A stretch of 64,000 nt of DNA from Caulobacter vibrioides OR37 (GTDB lineage: Bacteria; Pseudomonadota; Alphaproteobacteria; Caulobacterales; Caulobacteraceae). The stretch lies in the NCBI RefSeq assembly GCF_000372645.1, contig NZ_APMP01000017.1, positions 18,716-82,715 on the forward strand, in the 5' to 3' direction. Both the position numbers and the translations under genes were made by a program. The notes beneath the pieces are model-generated. The model was not told the DNA's origin. It made no database searches and saw nothing but the letters and a program-made list of their open reading frames with translations. Positions 1 to 10,384 of this stretch are shown here, piece by piece; the first letter of the stretch is position 1; each line of letters begins with the position of its first letter.

Positions 1-886
1 TCAGCGGCGTGGCTTCGATCGGCGAGCGGATCTGCAGGTTGCGGACCCCCGCCCTCTGCCCCCGCCGGATCGTGTCGGCCAGGCGACGCGCGTCGGCGTC
101 GTGGGCGAAGATCTGGCCGCTGTTGCCCATGGCGGCGGCCAGGGCCAGCGTCTTGCCGCCCCCGCCCGCGCAGAAGTCCAGCACCTGCTTGCCCCTGACC
201 TCCCCCGCGACGGCGGCGGCGATCTGCGAGCCCAGGTCCTGCACTTCGAACCAGCCCTTGGAAAAGGCTGGCACCGCCTCGACCGATGGCGTTCGGTCGG
301 CGGCGGCCGGGGCCGGTATACGGAAAGCGTTGGGCAGAATGCCGGCCGGGACGGCGTGGATCGGCGCCAGGGCCTTGGCGGCGCGCTCGGCGTCTGTCTT
401 CAGCGTGTTAACCCGCAGGTCCACGGGGGCGCGCTCGGACAAGGCGCGCATCTCGGCGGCCTGGTCGGCGCCGAGGGCGCGCGCCAGATGCTTCTCCAGC
501 CAGTCGGGATAATCGCCCGCCACGGGCGCCGGCGCGCCGACCAGCGAAACGGGATCGGAGAGACGTTCGCGCTCGGCGTCGGTCAGCGGACCAAAGCCGT
601 GTTCCTCGGCCGCCGCCTCGGCGATGCGCTCGGGGCTCCAGGACCATACGAAGGCCAGCACGCCCAACATGACGCCGCGCGGGCTGGCGTCGCCCATCAT
701 CCAACCCAGGGACCGCTTTCGACGCAGGGCGTCCAGCAGCAGGCCCGACACGAAGGCGCGGTCCTTGGAACCCGCGTAGCGGGCGGCCTCCCCCCAGCGC
801 TTCAGCGCCATCTTGGCCGGAAAATGCCGCGTCTCGATCTCGGTCAGAACCTCGATCGCCGCCGAAACCCGTCCTCCATCCCGCAT
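1..886 (-). CDS. rsmB: 16S rRNA cytosine-C5 methyltransferase, RsmB/Sun family (3' end cut by window)
   Basis: Seen: 295 codons from ATG at 886, running off the left edge. An N-terminal helical NusB-like half (about 1-130) is followed by a SAM-dependent methyltransferase fold with the DLRVNTLK block (156-163) and the SAM-binding motif [12 protein letters not shown] (235-246). The C-terminal motifs that carry the two catalytic cysteines in this family lie outside the window. Family knowledge: RsmB methylates C967 of 16S rRNA using SAM. The start overlaps the stop of the MAPEG gene (TGATG), so it is probably co-translated in a guaB-MAPEG-rsmB operon. A related RsmF/NOP2 methyltransferase is the main alternative, but the NusB-like N-terminus favours RsmB. 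Confidence 0.85.
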   Translation of the reverse strand, partial: MRDGGRVSAAIEVLTEIETRHFPAKMALKRWGEAARYAGSKDRAFVSGLLLDALRRKRSLGWMMGDASPRGVMLGVLAFVWSWSPERIAEAAAEEHGFGPLTDAERERLSDPVSLVGAPAPVAGDYPDWLEKHLARALGADQAAEMRALSERAPVDLRVNTLKTDAERAAKALAPIHAVPAGILPNAFRIPAPAAADRTPSVEAVPAFSKGWFEVQDLGSQIAAAVAGEVRGKQVLDFCAGGGGKTLALAAAMGNSGQIFAHDADARRLADTIRRGQRAGVRNLQIRSPIEATPL

Positions 887-1281
887 CAGACCACCAGGGC
901 CGAGAGGAGCGCCAGGATCCCGACCATGGAGGCGACCCAGACCAGGCTGCGCAGGTAGGGAACGCCAAAGGCGTACAGCGGAATATAAAGAGCGCGCGCG
1001 GCGACATAGAGCGCCGCGCCATAGGCGGTCAGATCGCCGAGGCGTCCGCCCAGATAGTCGACCACCACCAGGGCCGCGAAGAACGGGAAGGTCTCGCGGA
1101 AATTGGCGAAGGCCCGCTCGAGACGCCCCGCGACGCCCGTCAGCACGATGGGCTCGTCGCGGGGACCGGCGTTCCACTTCAGACCGCGCTGCGGCTGGGC
1201 GGCCGCGGCCGCCCAGACCAGGTGGACCAGCCCGATCAGGACCGCCGCCGCCACCATCTGCAGCTCGAACGCCATGCGCAT
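886..1281 (-). CDS. MAPEG family membrane protein
   Basis: Seen: 131 residues with about four hydrophobic segments and the family-like stretch [18 protein letters not shown] near residues 54-71, characteristic of bacterial MAPEG (eicosanoid/glutathione metabolism) proteins. It lies 3 bp downstream of guaB and its stop overlaps the rsmB start. Its substrate cannot be inferred; bacterial MAPEG proteins are mostly uncharacterised integral inner-membrane proteins. Length is normal for the family. No sign of damage. Confidence 0.8.
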   Translation of the reverse strand: MRMAFELQMVAAAVLIGLVHLVWAAAAAQPQRGLKWNAGPRDEPIVLTGVAGRLERAFANFRETFPFFAALVVVDYLGGRLGDLTAYGAALYVAARALYIPLYAFGVPYLRSLVWVASMVGILALLSALVV

Positions 1282-1284
1282 CGG

Positions 1285-3311
<2,027 letters not shown>

Positions 3312-3585
3312 GGGAAGCCTCTGATGGCGACGCGTGGAAGCACGCACACCGGATGCTCACGCTCATTCGGCGTCCATCGCAAGAGTTCTAATTGTTAAAT
3401 GGCCAGTGAATTCTAAAGACTAAAAGTAGCATTTCAGAAATTTAATCAATTCAAGATTGAATATCCTTACTCCGATAACTTTCGCGAAAGGCGAGACTCC
3501 GCAAATACTCAATTTTAAGAATACAAAAAGCTAGGACACACCCGCAAAGATTGTGAAGCGCCCACGACAGACATCGCCTGATGAA
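3312..3585. promoter_or_regulatory. AT-rich intergenic region upstream of the cysteine-repeat gene
   Basis: About 170 bases (roughly 3375-3545) are dominated by A and T runs, in sharp contrast to the roughly two-thirds GC surroundings. No convincing ORF is present. It is placed to serve as promoter/leader for the leftward gene ending at 2892. A binding region for an AT-preferring nucleoid protein such as GapR is an inference from composition only. Confidence 0.4.
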
Positions 3586-3601
3586 AGGCCGCGCGCGGCC
3601 T
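3586..3601 (-). terminator. Perfect GC palindrome downstream of rlmE
   Basis: A 16-base perfect palindrome (AGGCCG-CGCG-CGGCCT) followed on the minus strand by TTTCAT. It lies about 35 bases past the rlmE stop, so it could form a short terminator hairpin for the ppx-rlmE transcript. The T tract is weak. Confidence 0.4.
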
Positions 3602-3636
3602 CAAGGGCAGTTCGATAGAGCCGCGTCCGCCGGGCC

Positions 3637-4353
3637 CTAATCCCCGCGTCCCTTGAAGCCCGTCGCGACCAGGAACACCTCGGAGCTGTCCTGCCGGCTG
3701 GCCTTGGGCTTGAAGTGCTGGACCTTGTCGAAATGGCGCTTGAGCCGGGCGATCACATCGGCCGTCTCGCCCCCCTGGAAAGCCTTGGCGACGAAGGCGC
3801 CGCCTGGCTTGAGCACGTCGATGGCGAACTCGGCGGCGATCTCGATCAGGCCGACGATGCGCAGGTGGTCGGTCTCGCGATGCCCGACGGTATTGGGCGC
3901 CATGTCCGACATCACGAGATCTGGCTCGCCGCCCAAGAGCGCCAGCAGCTTGGCCGGCGCGTCGGGGGCGGTGAAGTCCATTTCCAGCAGATGAGCTGGG
4001 GCTACCGGATCGACGGGCAGCAGGTCGATGCCCACTAGGCTGGTCACGCCCCGCTCGACGGCGATCTGCAGCCAGCCGCCCGGCGCGCACCCCAGGTCGA
4101 TGACCTTCGCGCCCTTGCGGAAGAAGTGGAACTTCTCGTCGATCTCGCTGATCTTGAACGCCGCGCGGCTGCGATAGCCCAAGGCCCGTGCCTTGGCCGA
4201 GAACGGGTCGTTGATCTGGCGCTCCAGCCAGGCCTGCTGGCTGGGGGTGCGACCGTAGGCGGTCTTCAGCCGCGCGGGCTTGCCGCGACCACCTTCGGTT
4301 CCGCCAACTGGCGGTTTGACCATGCGTTTGCGGGGCGGCTCTTCGTCGCTCAT
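3637..4353 (-). CDS. rlmE: 23S rRNA (uridine-2552 2'-O)-methyltransferase RlmE/FtsJ
   Basis: Methylates the A-loop of 23S rRNA late in 50S assembly using SAM. Seen: 238 residues; a basic N-terminal extension (about 1-45), then SRAAFK with the first catalytic Lys, the SAM motif VIDLGCAPGGW (about 84-94), MSDMAPN with the catalytic Asp, FVAKAFQGG with the second Lys and DSSEVFLVA with the catalytic Glu, completing the K-D-K-E tetrad. The ATG overlaps the stop of the upstream Ppx/GppA gene by 4 bases, so the two are probably co-translated. Confidence 0.95.
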   Translation of the reverse strand: MSDEEPPRKRMVKPPVGGTEGGRGKPARLKTAYGRTPSQQAWLERQINDPFSAKARALGYRSRAAFKISEIDEKFHFFRKGAKVIDLGCAPGGWLQIAVERGVTSLVGIDLLPVDPVAPAHLLEMDFTAPDAPAKLLALLGGEPDLVMSDMAPNTVGHRETDHLRIVGLIEIAAEFAIDVLKPGGAFVAKAFQGGETADVIARLKRHFDKVQHFKPKASRQDSSEVFLVATGFKGRGD

Positions 4354-5456
4354 GCGGCTTCCGGCTTCTTGGATGCGCCGCCGCGACGGCGCCGGCGCGG
4401 GCGCTTCTGCTGGTCGGACATCAGGGACATCAGGAGGCCCTCTCTAAGCCCTCGATCGGCGACACGCACGCGCGAACAGGGCCAAAGCTCTTGAACGGCC
4501 TGCAGGATCGCGGCCCCCGCAAGGACCAGATCCGCCCGATCGGAACCGATACAGGGCTCGGCGGCGCGCTCGGCCGAGGTCAAGGCCAGCAGGCGATGGG
4601 CGGCGGCGTCGCAATCGGTCCGATCCATCCAGAGCCCATCGACGATGTTGCGATCGTAACGCGGCAGGCCCAGATGCAGCCCCGCCAGGCTGGTGATGGC
4701 GCCCGACGTGCCGACCAGATGCGCCCTGCCCCGCGCGAAGATCTCGCGCATCGGCTCGGCGTGCGGAAAGGCCTCGATTCGAGCCTTCACGTCGTCGACC
4801 ATCGCCCGGAACCAGTCCGGATTGGCGCGCTCGCCCTCGGGAAAGCGTTCGGCCAGGGTGACGACCCCGACGGGAATCGACAGCCAGGCCTTGATCGGCA
4901 GCTTCCAGGCCGCGAATTGGCGCGGCTTGGCGTCGAGACCGTCGCCCTTCAGATCGACCCAGGACAGCTCGGTCGATCCGCCGCCGACGTCGACCACCAG
5001 GGCCGCGTCCTGCTCGCGGTCGAACAGGCTCATGCAGCCGGCCACCGACAGCTGGGCTTCCTCGCGCGGGCTGATGATCTGCAGCTTGAGACCGGTCTCC
5101 TCGTGCACTCGGCGCACGAAGGCGGGACCATTGGTCGCACCCCGGCAGGCCTGGGTGGCCACGGCCTTCACCCGCACCACCTTGCGACGGCGAATCTTCT
5201 CGGCGCAGACCTTCAGGGCCGCCAGCGAGCGGTCCATGGCCACGTCGGAGAGCTGACCGCTCTGCGACAGCCCCTCGCCCAGACGCACGATGCGGGAATA
5301 GGCCTCGACCACGCGAAAGCCGCGCGGCGTGGGCGTGGCCACCAAAAGGCGGCAGTTATTGGTCCCGAGATCGAGCGCCGCGTAGCACGGCGTCTCGACC
5401 GGCGACCGCCGGCGCCGCCCGTTCGGGGCGCCGGGCGCGCGCGGCGCCTCCGACAT
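4350..5456 (-). CDS. Ppx/GppA family exopolyphosphatase / pppGpp phosphohydrolase
   Basis: Seen: 368 residues of the ASKHA-fold Ppx/GppA family: AALDLGTNNCRLLV (phosphate-binding loop 1, about 26-39), SREGL-like SRIVRLGEGL, and DVGGGSTEL (loop 2, about 155-163). This is a short version comprising essentially the two N-terminal actin-like domains, as is common in alphaproteobacteria, without the C-terminal HD-like domain of E. coli Ppx. Family reactions are removal of terminal phosphate from polyphosphate or from pppGpp; sequence alone does not separate the two. Basic RRRR patches occur at both ends. It is coupled to rlmE and preceded by a 9-bp inverted repeat. Confidence 0.85.
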   Translation of the reverse strand: MSEAPRAPGAPNGRRRRSPVETPCYAALDLGTNNCRLLVATPTPRGFRVVEAYSRIVRLGEGLSQSGQLSDVAMDRSLAALKVCAEKIRRRKVVRVKAVATQACRGATNGPAFVRRVHEETGLKLQIISPREEAQLSVAGCMSLFDREQDAALVVDVGGGSTELSWVDLKGDGLDAKPRQFAAWKLPIKAWLSIPVGVVTLAERFPEGERANPDWFRAMVDDVKARIEAFPHAEPMREIFARGRAHLVGTSGAITSLAGLHLGLPRYDRNIVDGLWMDRTDCDAAAHRLLALTSAERAAEPCIGSDRADLVLAGAAILQAVQELWPCSRVRVADRGLREGLLMSLMSDQQKRPRRRRRGGASKKPEAA

Positions 5457-5477
5457 GGTTCAAACCACCTGTCTCGC

Positions 5478-5502
5478 AGGCGTCGCCAACAACGCGACGC
5501 CT
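5478..5502. promoter_or_regulatory. Perfect 9-bp inverted repeat upstream of ppx
   Basis: AGGCGTCGC, 7-base spacer, GCGACGCCT. It ends about 22 bases before the ppx start and lies in the divergent ppx/hspQ interval. It could be an operator or a 5' leader hairpin; no T tract argues for termination. Confidence 0.4.
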
Positions 5503-5618
5503 CACTTCGAGTCGACCATAGCACGCCGCTCGCCTGTCGGAAGGCGCCCGCTTGTATTCCGGGTTCGGAAGTCTCACCGTTCAGGTTTCAGTCAGGTCCC
5601 GCGCACTATCGTTTCCGC

Positions 5619-5948
5619 ATGAACTTGAGACTCGCCAAATTCGCGATTGGACAGGTCGTCAGGCACCGGATCTTCCCGTTCCGAGGCGTGGTGTTCGACG
5701 TCGATCCGGTTTTCGCCAATACCGAGGAATGGTGGCAATCGATCCCGGAAGACATCCGGCCGACCAAGGATCAGCCCTTTTACCATCTGCTGGCCGAAAA
5801 CGGGGACAACAGCTACGTCGCCTACGTGTCCGAACAGAACCTGTTACCCGACGATACGGGGGAGCCGGTGGGGCACCCGCAGACCTCGGTGATCTTCGAG
5901 TCGTTCGACCACGGGCAGTACAAGCTTCGCCCCCGGATCTCGCACTAG
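5619..5948 (+). CDS. hspQ: Heat shock protein HspQ (YccV-like, hemimethylated-DNA-binding fold)
   Basis: Seen: 109 residues with the family signature KFAIGQVVRHRIFPFRGVVFDVDP (begins at residue 5), then WWQSIPEDIRPTKDQPFYHLLAE and YVAYVSEQNLLPD. Family knowledge: HspQ homologues bind hemimethylated DNA in vitro and modulate proteolysis by Lon during heat stress. ATG at 5619 begins the conserved domain; the frame is open far upstream but that part is antisense to ppx. No strong Shine-Dalgarno is seen. Divergent from ppx. Confidence 0.93.
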   Translation: MNLRLAKFAIGQVVRHRIFPFRGVVFDVDPVFANTEEWWQSIPEDIRPTKDQPFYHLLAENGDNSYVAYVSEQNLLPDDTGEPVGHPQTSVIFESFDHGQYKLRPRISH

Positions 5949-5950
5949 CC

Positions 5951-6006
5951 CGCAAAGTCTATCCGCCGATCCGCGTATTCAGCGCAAACTCCGAACAGCT
6001 TTTGCG
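5951..6006. promoter_or_regulatory. Candidate operator upstream of phhA
   Basis: CGCAAA (5983-5988), 12 bases, TTTGCG (6001-6006) forms an inverted repeat 24 bases before the phhA ATG. A third CGCAAA lies at 5951-5956. Dyad symmetry in a promoter-proximal position suggests a repressor or activator site; the factor is unknown. Confidence 0.35.
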
Positions 6007-6030
6007 AAATTCAGGGCGTAGCGTCGTTCC

Positions 6031-6909
6031 ATGAGCGGAGATGGCTTTAGCAACGGGCCGCCCCCGGGCGCCCGCCCCGACTGGACGATCGATCAAGGCT
6101 GGGAAACCTATTCCCAGGCCGAGCACGACGTCTGGATCACGCTGTACGAGCGTCAGGCCGCCATGCTGCACGGCCGGGCCTGCGACGAGTTCATGCGCGG
6201 CCTCGACGCGCTGGACCTGCACCGCGCGGGCATCCCCGACTTCGCCCGTATCAACGAGGAACTTCAGCGCCTGACGGGCTGGAGCGTCGTCGCCGTGCCG
6301 GGCCTGGTTCCCGACGACGTCTTCTTCGATCATTTGGCCAACCGCCGCTTCCCCGCCGGCCAGTTCATCCGCAAGCCGCACGAGCTGGACTACCTGCAGG
6401 AGCCGGACATCTTCCATGATGTCTTCGGGCACGTGCCGATGCTGACCGACCCGGTCTTCGCCGACTACATGCAGGCCTATGGCCAGGGCGGCCAGCGCGC
6501 GCTCGGCCTCGGCCGCCTGGCCAACCTCGCCCGCCTTTACTGGTACACGGTGGAGTTCGGCCTGATGAACACCCCGGCGGGCCTTCGCATCTACGGCGCC
6601 GGCATCGTCTCCTCGCGCGCCGAGTCGATCTTCGCCCTGGACGATCCCTCGCCGAACCGCATCGGCTTCGACCTTGAGCGGGTGATGCGGACGAACTACC
6701 GGATCGACGACTTCCAGCAGGTCTATTTCGTGATCGACTCGATCCAGACCCTGCAAGAGGTCACGCTGCGCGACTTCGGCGCGCTCTACCAGAATCTGGC
6801 CGACGCCACCGACATCGGCGTCGCCGAGCTCGTGCCCGGCGACGCCATTCTCACGCGGGGCACCCAGGCCTATGCGAAGGCCGGCGGTCGGCTGTCGGTC
6901 GCCGGCTGA
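6031..6909 (+). CDS. phhA: Phenylalanine 4-monooxygenase
   Basis: Hydroxylates L-phenylalanine to L-tyrosine using tetrahydropterin, O2 and mononuclear Fe(II). Seen: 292 residues, matching the single-domain bacterial enzyme without an ACT regulatory domain. The iron triad is present as H129 and H134 in DIFHDVFGHVP and E175 in YTVEFGL. The pterin-site region (about 90-125) is intact. ATG at 6031 is the only sensible start. Transcribed alone; convergent with the acyltransferase gene, whose frame overlaps its last 40 bases. No pterin-recycling gene (phhB) is adjacent. Confidence 0.96.
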   Translation: MSGDGFSNGPPPGARPDWTIDQGWETYSQAEHDVWITLYERQAAMLHGRACDEFMRGLDALDLHRAGIPDFARINEELQRLTGWSVVAVPGLVPDDVFFDHLANRRFPAGQFIRKPHELDYLQEPDIFHDVFGHVPMLTDPVFADYMQAYGQGGQRALGLGRLANLARLYWYTVEFGLMNTPAGLRIYGAGIVSSRAESIFALDDPSPNRIGFDLERVMRTNYRIDDFQQVYFVIDSIQTLQEVTLRDFGALYQNLADATDIGVAELVPGDAILTRGTQAYAKAGGRLSVAG

Positions 6910-8069
6910 CCTTTCAAGCCGAACAGAATCCGCGCGCCCGGAAGCCGCCGCGCGACCTCGTAGGTGACAAAGCAGCCGGCGAAGGTGGCGGCCACCAGGA
7001 TCGCCGCCTCCAATCCCAGCGGCAACCTCAGCTTGGCCAGATGATGGGCGAGGACGACGATGATCGTCTGATGGACCAGGTAGAATGGGAAAACGCCGAC
7101 CGTCAGATAGCGCAAAACGGGACCGCCTCGGGTCAGATGCTTGGCCCCAAAGCCCAGAATGGCCACGATCGCGCACCAGGTGTCGGTCGCGTAGACGAAG
7201 CGCATCGCCTCGACCAGATGAGGCGGCGGAATGGGCGCGTCATGGCGATAGGTCCAGACATAGCTGGCCCACCCCGCCCACGCCGCGACCGCCATGATCA
7301 GCGCCGGCCAGCGAGCGGCGATCATTCGCTGCTTCAGAACCTCTGACTTGGCCAGACCAAAGCCGAGCAGGAAGGCGCTGAACGACACCGCGTGGACATA
7401 GTGGTCGCCGATCAGGGCGTGGGTCTCTCCAAACCGGATCAGCAATGCGCGGGCCAAACCCAGAAAGGCGATCGGCCAAACGAACAGCCCCCAACGCGTC
7501 AGGACGCGCTCGGCGCCGCCTTGAACGTGTTCTCGCCTCCAGACCAGAAGCATCAAGGCCAGCACGAGGGTGTAGAACAACAGATAGGCCACGAACCACA
7601 TGTGGTTCCAAGTCGGCGTGGTCAGGCAGTGGCCGTCTACCCCGCACCAGTGACCTTGGGCGGTCATGTAGCGACCCCAGAAATTGTCGACGCTCAGAGA
7701 CGTCCCGGGATGGGCGGCGATGTACTCGACAACCTGATAGTAGGACTGTGGCGGCACGACCACGATCATGGCGAACAGCAGCGGCGGCAATAGCCGAGCG
7801 ACCCGCGCGGCGGCCAGCTTCCCGATCGTGGTCCTGTCGGCCATGAACCGCGTCGCCGCGCCCGAGACCAGAAACAGCAGAGTCAGCCGCCAGGGGTTGG
7901 TCATCAGCATGAAGGGGATCAGCCCCTCCACGATGCGCGGCGACTTCACATGCCAATCCCACGGCACATAGAACATGCCCGTGTGGTAGAGGATCAGCAG
8001 AAAGAACGCGCAGACCCGAATCCAGTCGAGGTCATGGCGCCGATCGAGAGGCGGGGCGGTTTGGGTCAT
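6870..8069 (-). CDS. Acyltransferase-3 family integral membrane protein (OpgC/MdoC-like)
   Basis: Seen: 399 residues from ATG at 8069, about ten hydrophobic segments, and the hallmark N-terminus RRHDLDWIRVCAFFLLILYH, in which the His near the first helix is typical of membrane O-acyltransferases acting on glycans or lipids. Members transfer acetyl or succinyl groups to periplasmic glucans, O-antigen or macrolides; the substrate is not predictable. ATG at 8069 is chosen because the family motif follows at once; the frame stays open to 8147. Divergent from a membrane LytTR regulator and separated by 135 bases, so the pair may be functionally linked. Its 3' end overlaps the phhA end. Confidence 0.85.
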   Translation of the reverse strand: MTQTAPPLDRRHDLDWIRVCAFFLLILYHTGMFYVPWDWHVKSPRIVEGLIPFMLMTNPWRLTLLFLVSGAATRFMADRTTIGKLAAARVARLLPPLLFAMIVVVPPQSYYQVVEYIAAHPGTSLSVDNFWGRYMTAQGHWCGVDGHCLTTPTWNHMWFVAYLLFYTLVLALMLLVWRREHVQGGAERVLTRWGLFVWPIAFLGLARALLIRFGETHALIGDHYVHAVSFSAFLLGFGLAKSEVLKQRMIAARWPALIMAVAAWAGWASYVWTYRHDAPIPPPHLVEAMRFVYATDTWCAIVAILGFGAKHLTRGGPVLRYLTVGVFPFYLVHQTIIVVLAHHLAKLRLPLGLEAAILVAATFAGCFVTYEVARRLPGARILFGLKGQPATDSRPPAFA

Positions 8070-8204
8070 GAGGGGGCGTCCGGCTTGAAAAACGACGCCA
8101 AGGACCTGCGTCGCGGGGTCGCCGACCGCCAAGCGCCTCGGGATCAACGGACCCTGGGTGGGACGACCGGAAAGCTATCCGGGACGATCGGCGCGCTTTT
8201 CGGG
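8070..8204. promoter_or_regulatory. Divergent promoter interval between acyltransferase and LytTR genes
   Basis: The 135-base interval must carry the promoters of both genes. I see no unambiguous direct repeat of the LytTR type; it is listed because LytTR regulators usually act on an adjacent promoter. Confidence 0.3.
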
Positions 8205-9044
8205 ATGACCGGCGAGGACCGTCTGTGGATGGGCCGCGCTTGGCTTCTAGGCGTCGCGCTCGTCTGGGCGATCGCGCTGGTGAACGTGCTGACGATCCAG
8301 CATGACGCGCCGCGTCTTGGTCTTGTCCGCCCAGCGATCTGGGAGACGAGCAGCACGCTCGTCACGATCTTCGTTTTCCTGATCCCCGGCGCCATGGCGC
8401 TTTGGATGGTGAAACGCCGCCCACGATGGTGGCGGGCCGCGCCGGCCCACCTCATCGCCGTCCTGCTTTATTCGGCGCTTCACGTCGCCAGCTTCGTCGC
8501 CATTCGCAAGCTATGCCATTCAGCGCTGCTCCACGAACGCTACGTGTTCGGCCCCCTGTCGACGGAATTCCCCTACGAATTCCGCAAGGACATGATGTCC
8601 TACGCGCTGGCCATGATCATCTTCTGGCTGGCGCTGCAGCGCAGCGCCCATAAGCCGCGGGAGCTCCCTCTCCCGGCCGCGCCGCCCACGTTCGACATTC
8701 AGGATGGCGCGCGGCGGCTCCGCGTTCCGGTCGCCGAGATTCTCGCGGTTCGCTCGGCCGGGAACTATGTCGAGTTCGTGCTGGCGGACGGCCGCCGTCC
8801 GCTGATGCGCGCGTCCCTGACGGCGGTGCTGGGGGACCTCGCCCCTCACGGCTTTGTCCGCTGCCACAAGTCGTGGGGGATCAATACGACCAGGATGACC
8901 GCGCTTAGATCGGAAGGCTCGGGCGACTATGCCGTCGAACTCGGCGCGGTGACGGCGCCGCTGTCGCGCCGCTTTCCCGAGGCCCTGGCCGCGCTGCGCA
9001 AGGATGGCGCGTCGGCCACTAGCTCCACCGCGGGGGCGATCTAA
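8205..9044 (+). CDS. Membrane-anchored LytTR DNA-binding regulator
   Basis: Seen: 279 residues from ATG 8205. About four transmembrane helices (roughly 12-30, 47-68, 82-103, 131-145) precede a C-terminal LytTR domain (about 165-265) with RLRVPVAEILAVRSAGNYVEF and the conserved FVRCHKSWGIN segment. There is no receiver or kinase domain, so this is a one-component membrane regulator. It is divergent from the acyltransferase gene, its likely target (inference). The start is uncertain: ATG at 8229 is also possible, and the frame remains open upstream. Its stop overlaps the astB stop by 4 bases on the opposite strand. Confidence 0.85.
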   Translation: MTGEDRLWMGRAWLLGVALVWAIALVNVLTIQHDAPRLGLVRPAIWETSSTLVTIFVFLIPGAMALWMVKRRPRWWRAAPAHLIAVLLYSALHVASFVAIRKLCHSALLHERYVFGPLSTEFPYEFRKDMMSYALAMIIFWLALQRSAHKPRELPLPAAPPTFDIQDGARRLRVPVAEILAVRSAGNYVEFVLADGRRPLMRASLTAVLGDLAPHGFVRCHKSWGINTTRMTALRSEGSGDYAVELGAVTAPLSRRFPEALAALRKDGASATSSTAGAI

Positions 9045-10384
9045 GTCCCGTTCCGCTGGAAGGGATAGAAATCGGCGCCCAGGTCCAGGATGCCGACGAG
9101 CTCGTCCAGCGCCTCGCGGCTCTCGGTCAGCAGATTGGGATCGGCCAGGTCGGCGGGGGCCAGGCGGTCGCGGTAGCGCCGCTCGACCCAGTCGGCCAGG
9201 GTCGCGTGCAAGCCCGGAGTGAACCGCTGGGCCGGGTTGGCCGCCGCGAGCTCTTCGTCGGTCAACACCACCCGCAGTCGAAGGCAGGCCGGACCACCGC
9301 CATTGCGCATGCTCTGACGCACGTCGATGTAGTCGACCCTTCCGATCGGTCCATTGGATGACGCCAGGCTCTCGGCCACGGCATGGGCGCGCGGATTGTC
9401 GCGCGTCTCGACCGGCGCCAACAGCACCAGACGATCCTCGCCAGGAACCACCAGCAGCTGCGAATTGAACAGATAGCTGGCCACCAGATCGGCCATCGGC
9501 AGTTCGGCCTCGGACACCTCGACGAAGACCGGTTCGAACAGTCCCTCGGCGGCCGCGCGAACCTGACGCTCCATCCCGGCGCGATCCTCGAAGGCGCGCT
9601 CGTGGAAGAACAGGCACTCGCGCGTGCCGACGCAGACCACGTCGTTGTGGAACGCCCCGCCCGCGATCGCCGCCCTGCCCTGCCGGAGAAAGACCGCCCG
9701 CGCCGCGCCGTGGCGCCGCTGAACCGCCTCGAAGGCCTCGCGGGTCTGACGCGCCGGAAACGCGCCGTCCCATCGCTCCCAGGCCTCGCGCCCCCAGACG
9801 AACAGGTTCACGCCCGGCGCGCCGTGCTCGGCGCAAAGACGAACGTGGTTGGCCGCGCCCTCGTCGGCGAAGTGCGGCTGAGCCGGCAGAGGCTCGTGGA
9901 CGGCGAAACGCGTCTCGTCCGCGAACAGGCGACGCAGGGACCGACGGGTCTGCGGCCCCTCCAGGCTGCGATGCAGGTTGGTCAACAGGTTGGCGGGCGT
10001 GAAGTGAACGCGACCGTCGGCGGCGTCGGCGCTGGGGGTCACGGTCGCCGCGTTGGCGGCCCACATCGGCGAGGCCGAGCAGGACGCCGCCGCCAGGGCC
10101 GGCGCGACCTTCCAGGCGCTCTCGATAACGGCGCCGTCGTTCCCGGAAAAACCCAGCGCTCTCAAAAGGCTTACGGCGGGACGCTCATGCGGCGGCAGCA
10201 CGAACTGGGGCACGCCCAGGTCGTGAAGGCGGCGCATCTTCCCGAGCCCCTCCAGCGCGGCCGCGCGCGGGTTGGACACCTCGCCGGCGTTCTTCTGGCT
10301 GGCGAGGTTGCCGGGCGACAGGCCGACGAAGGAGTGGGTGGGCCCGACCAGGCCGTCGCAATTGGCCTCGACGGCGAAGGTCAT
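9041..10384 (-). CDS. astB: N-succinylarginine dihydrolase
   Basis: Second enzyme of the arginine succinyltransferase pathway: succinylarginine to succinylornithine plus CO2 and two NH3. Seen: 447 residues, the normal length, opening with EANCDGLVGPTHSFVGLSPGN and containing GGAFHNDVVCVG (catalytic His) and RNGGGPACLRLRVVL near the C-terminus (catalytic Cys), consistent with the five-bladed amidinotransferase fold. ATG at 10384 overlaps the astD stop (ATGA), so it is co-translated; the longer frame upstream is antisense noise. Last gene of the leftward M20-astA-astD-astB operon. Confidence 0.97.
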   Translation of the reverse strand: MTFAVEANCDGLVGPTHSFVGLSPGNLASQKNAGEVSNPRAAALEGLGKMRRLHDLGVPQFVLPPHERPAVSLLRALGFSGNDGAVIESAWKVAPALAAASCSASPMWAANAATVTPSADAADGRVHFTPANLLTNLHRSLEGPQTRRSLRRLFADETRFAVHEPLPAQPHFADEGAANHVRLCAEHGAPGVNLFVWGREAWERWDGAFPARQTREAFEAVQRRHGAARAVFLRQGRAAIAGGAFHNDVVCVGTRECLFFHERAFEDRAGMERQVRAAAEGLFEPVFVEVSEAELPMADLVASYLFNSQLLVVPGEDRLVLLAPVETRDNPRAHAVAESLASSNGPIGRVDYIDVRQSMRNGGGPACLRLRVVLTDEELAAANPAQRFTPGLHATLADWVERRYRDRLAPADLADPNLLTESREALDELVGILDLGADFYPFQRNGT

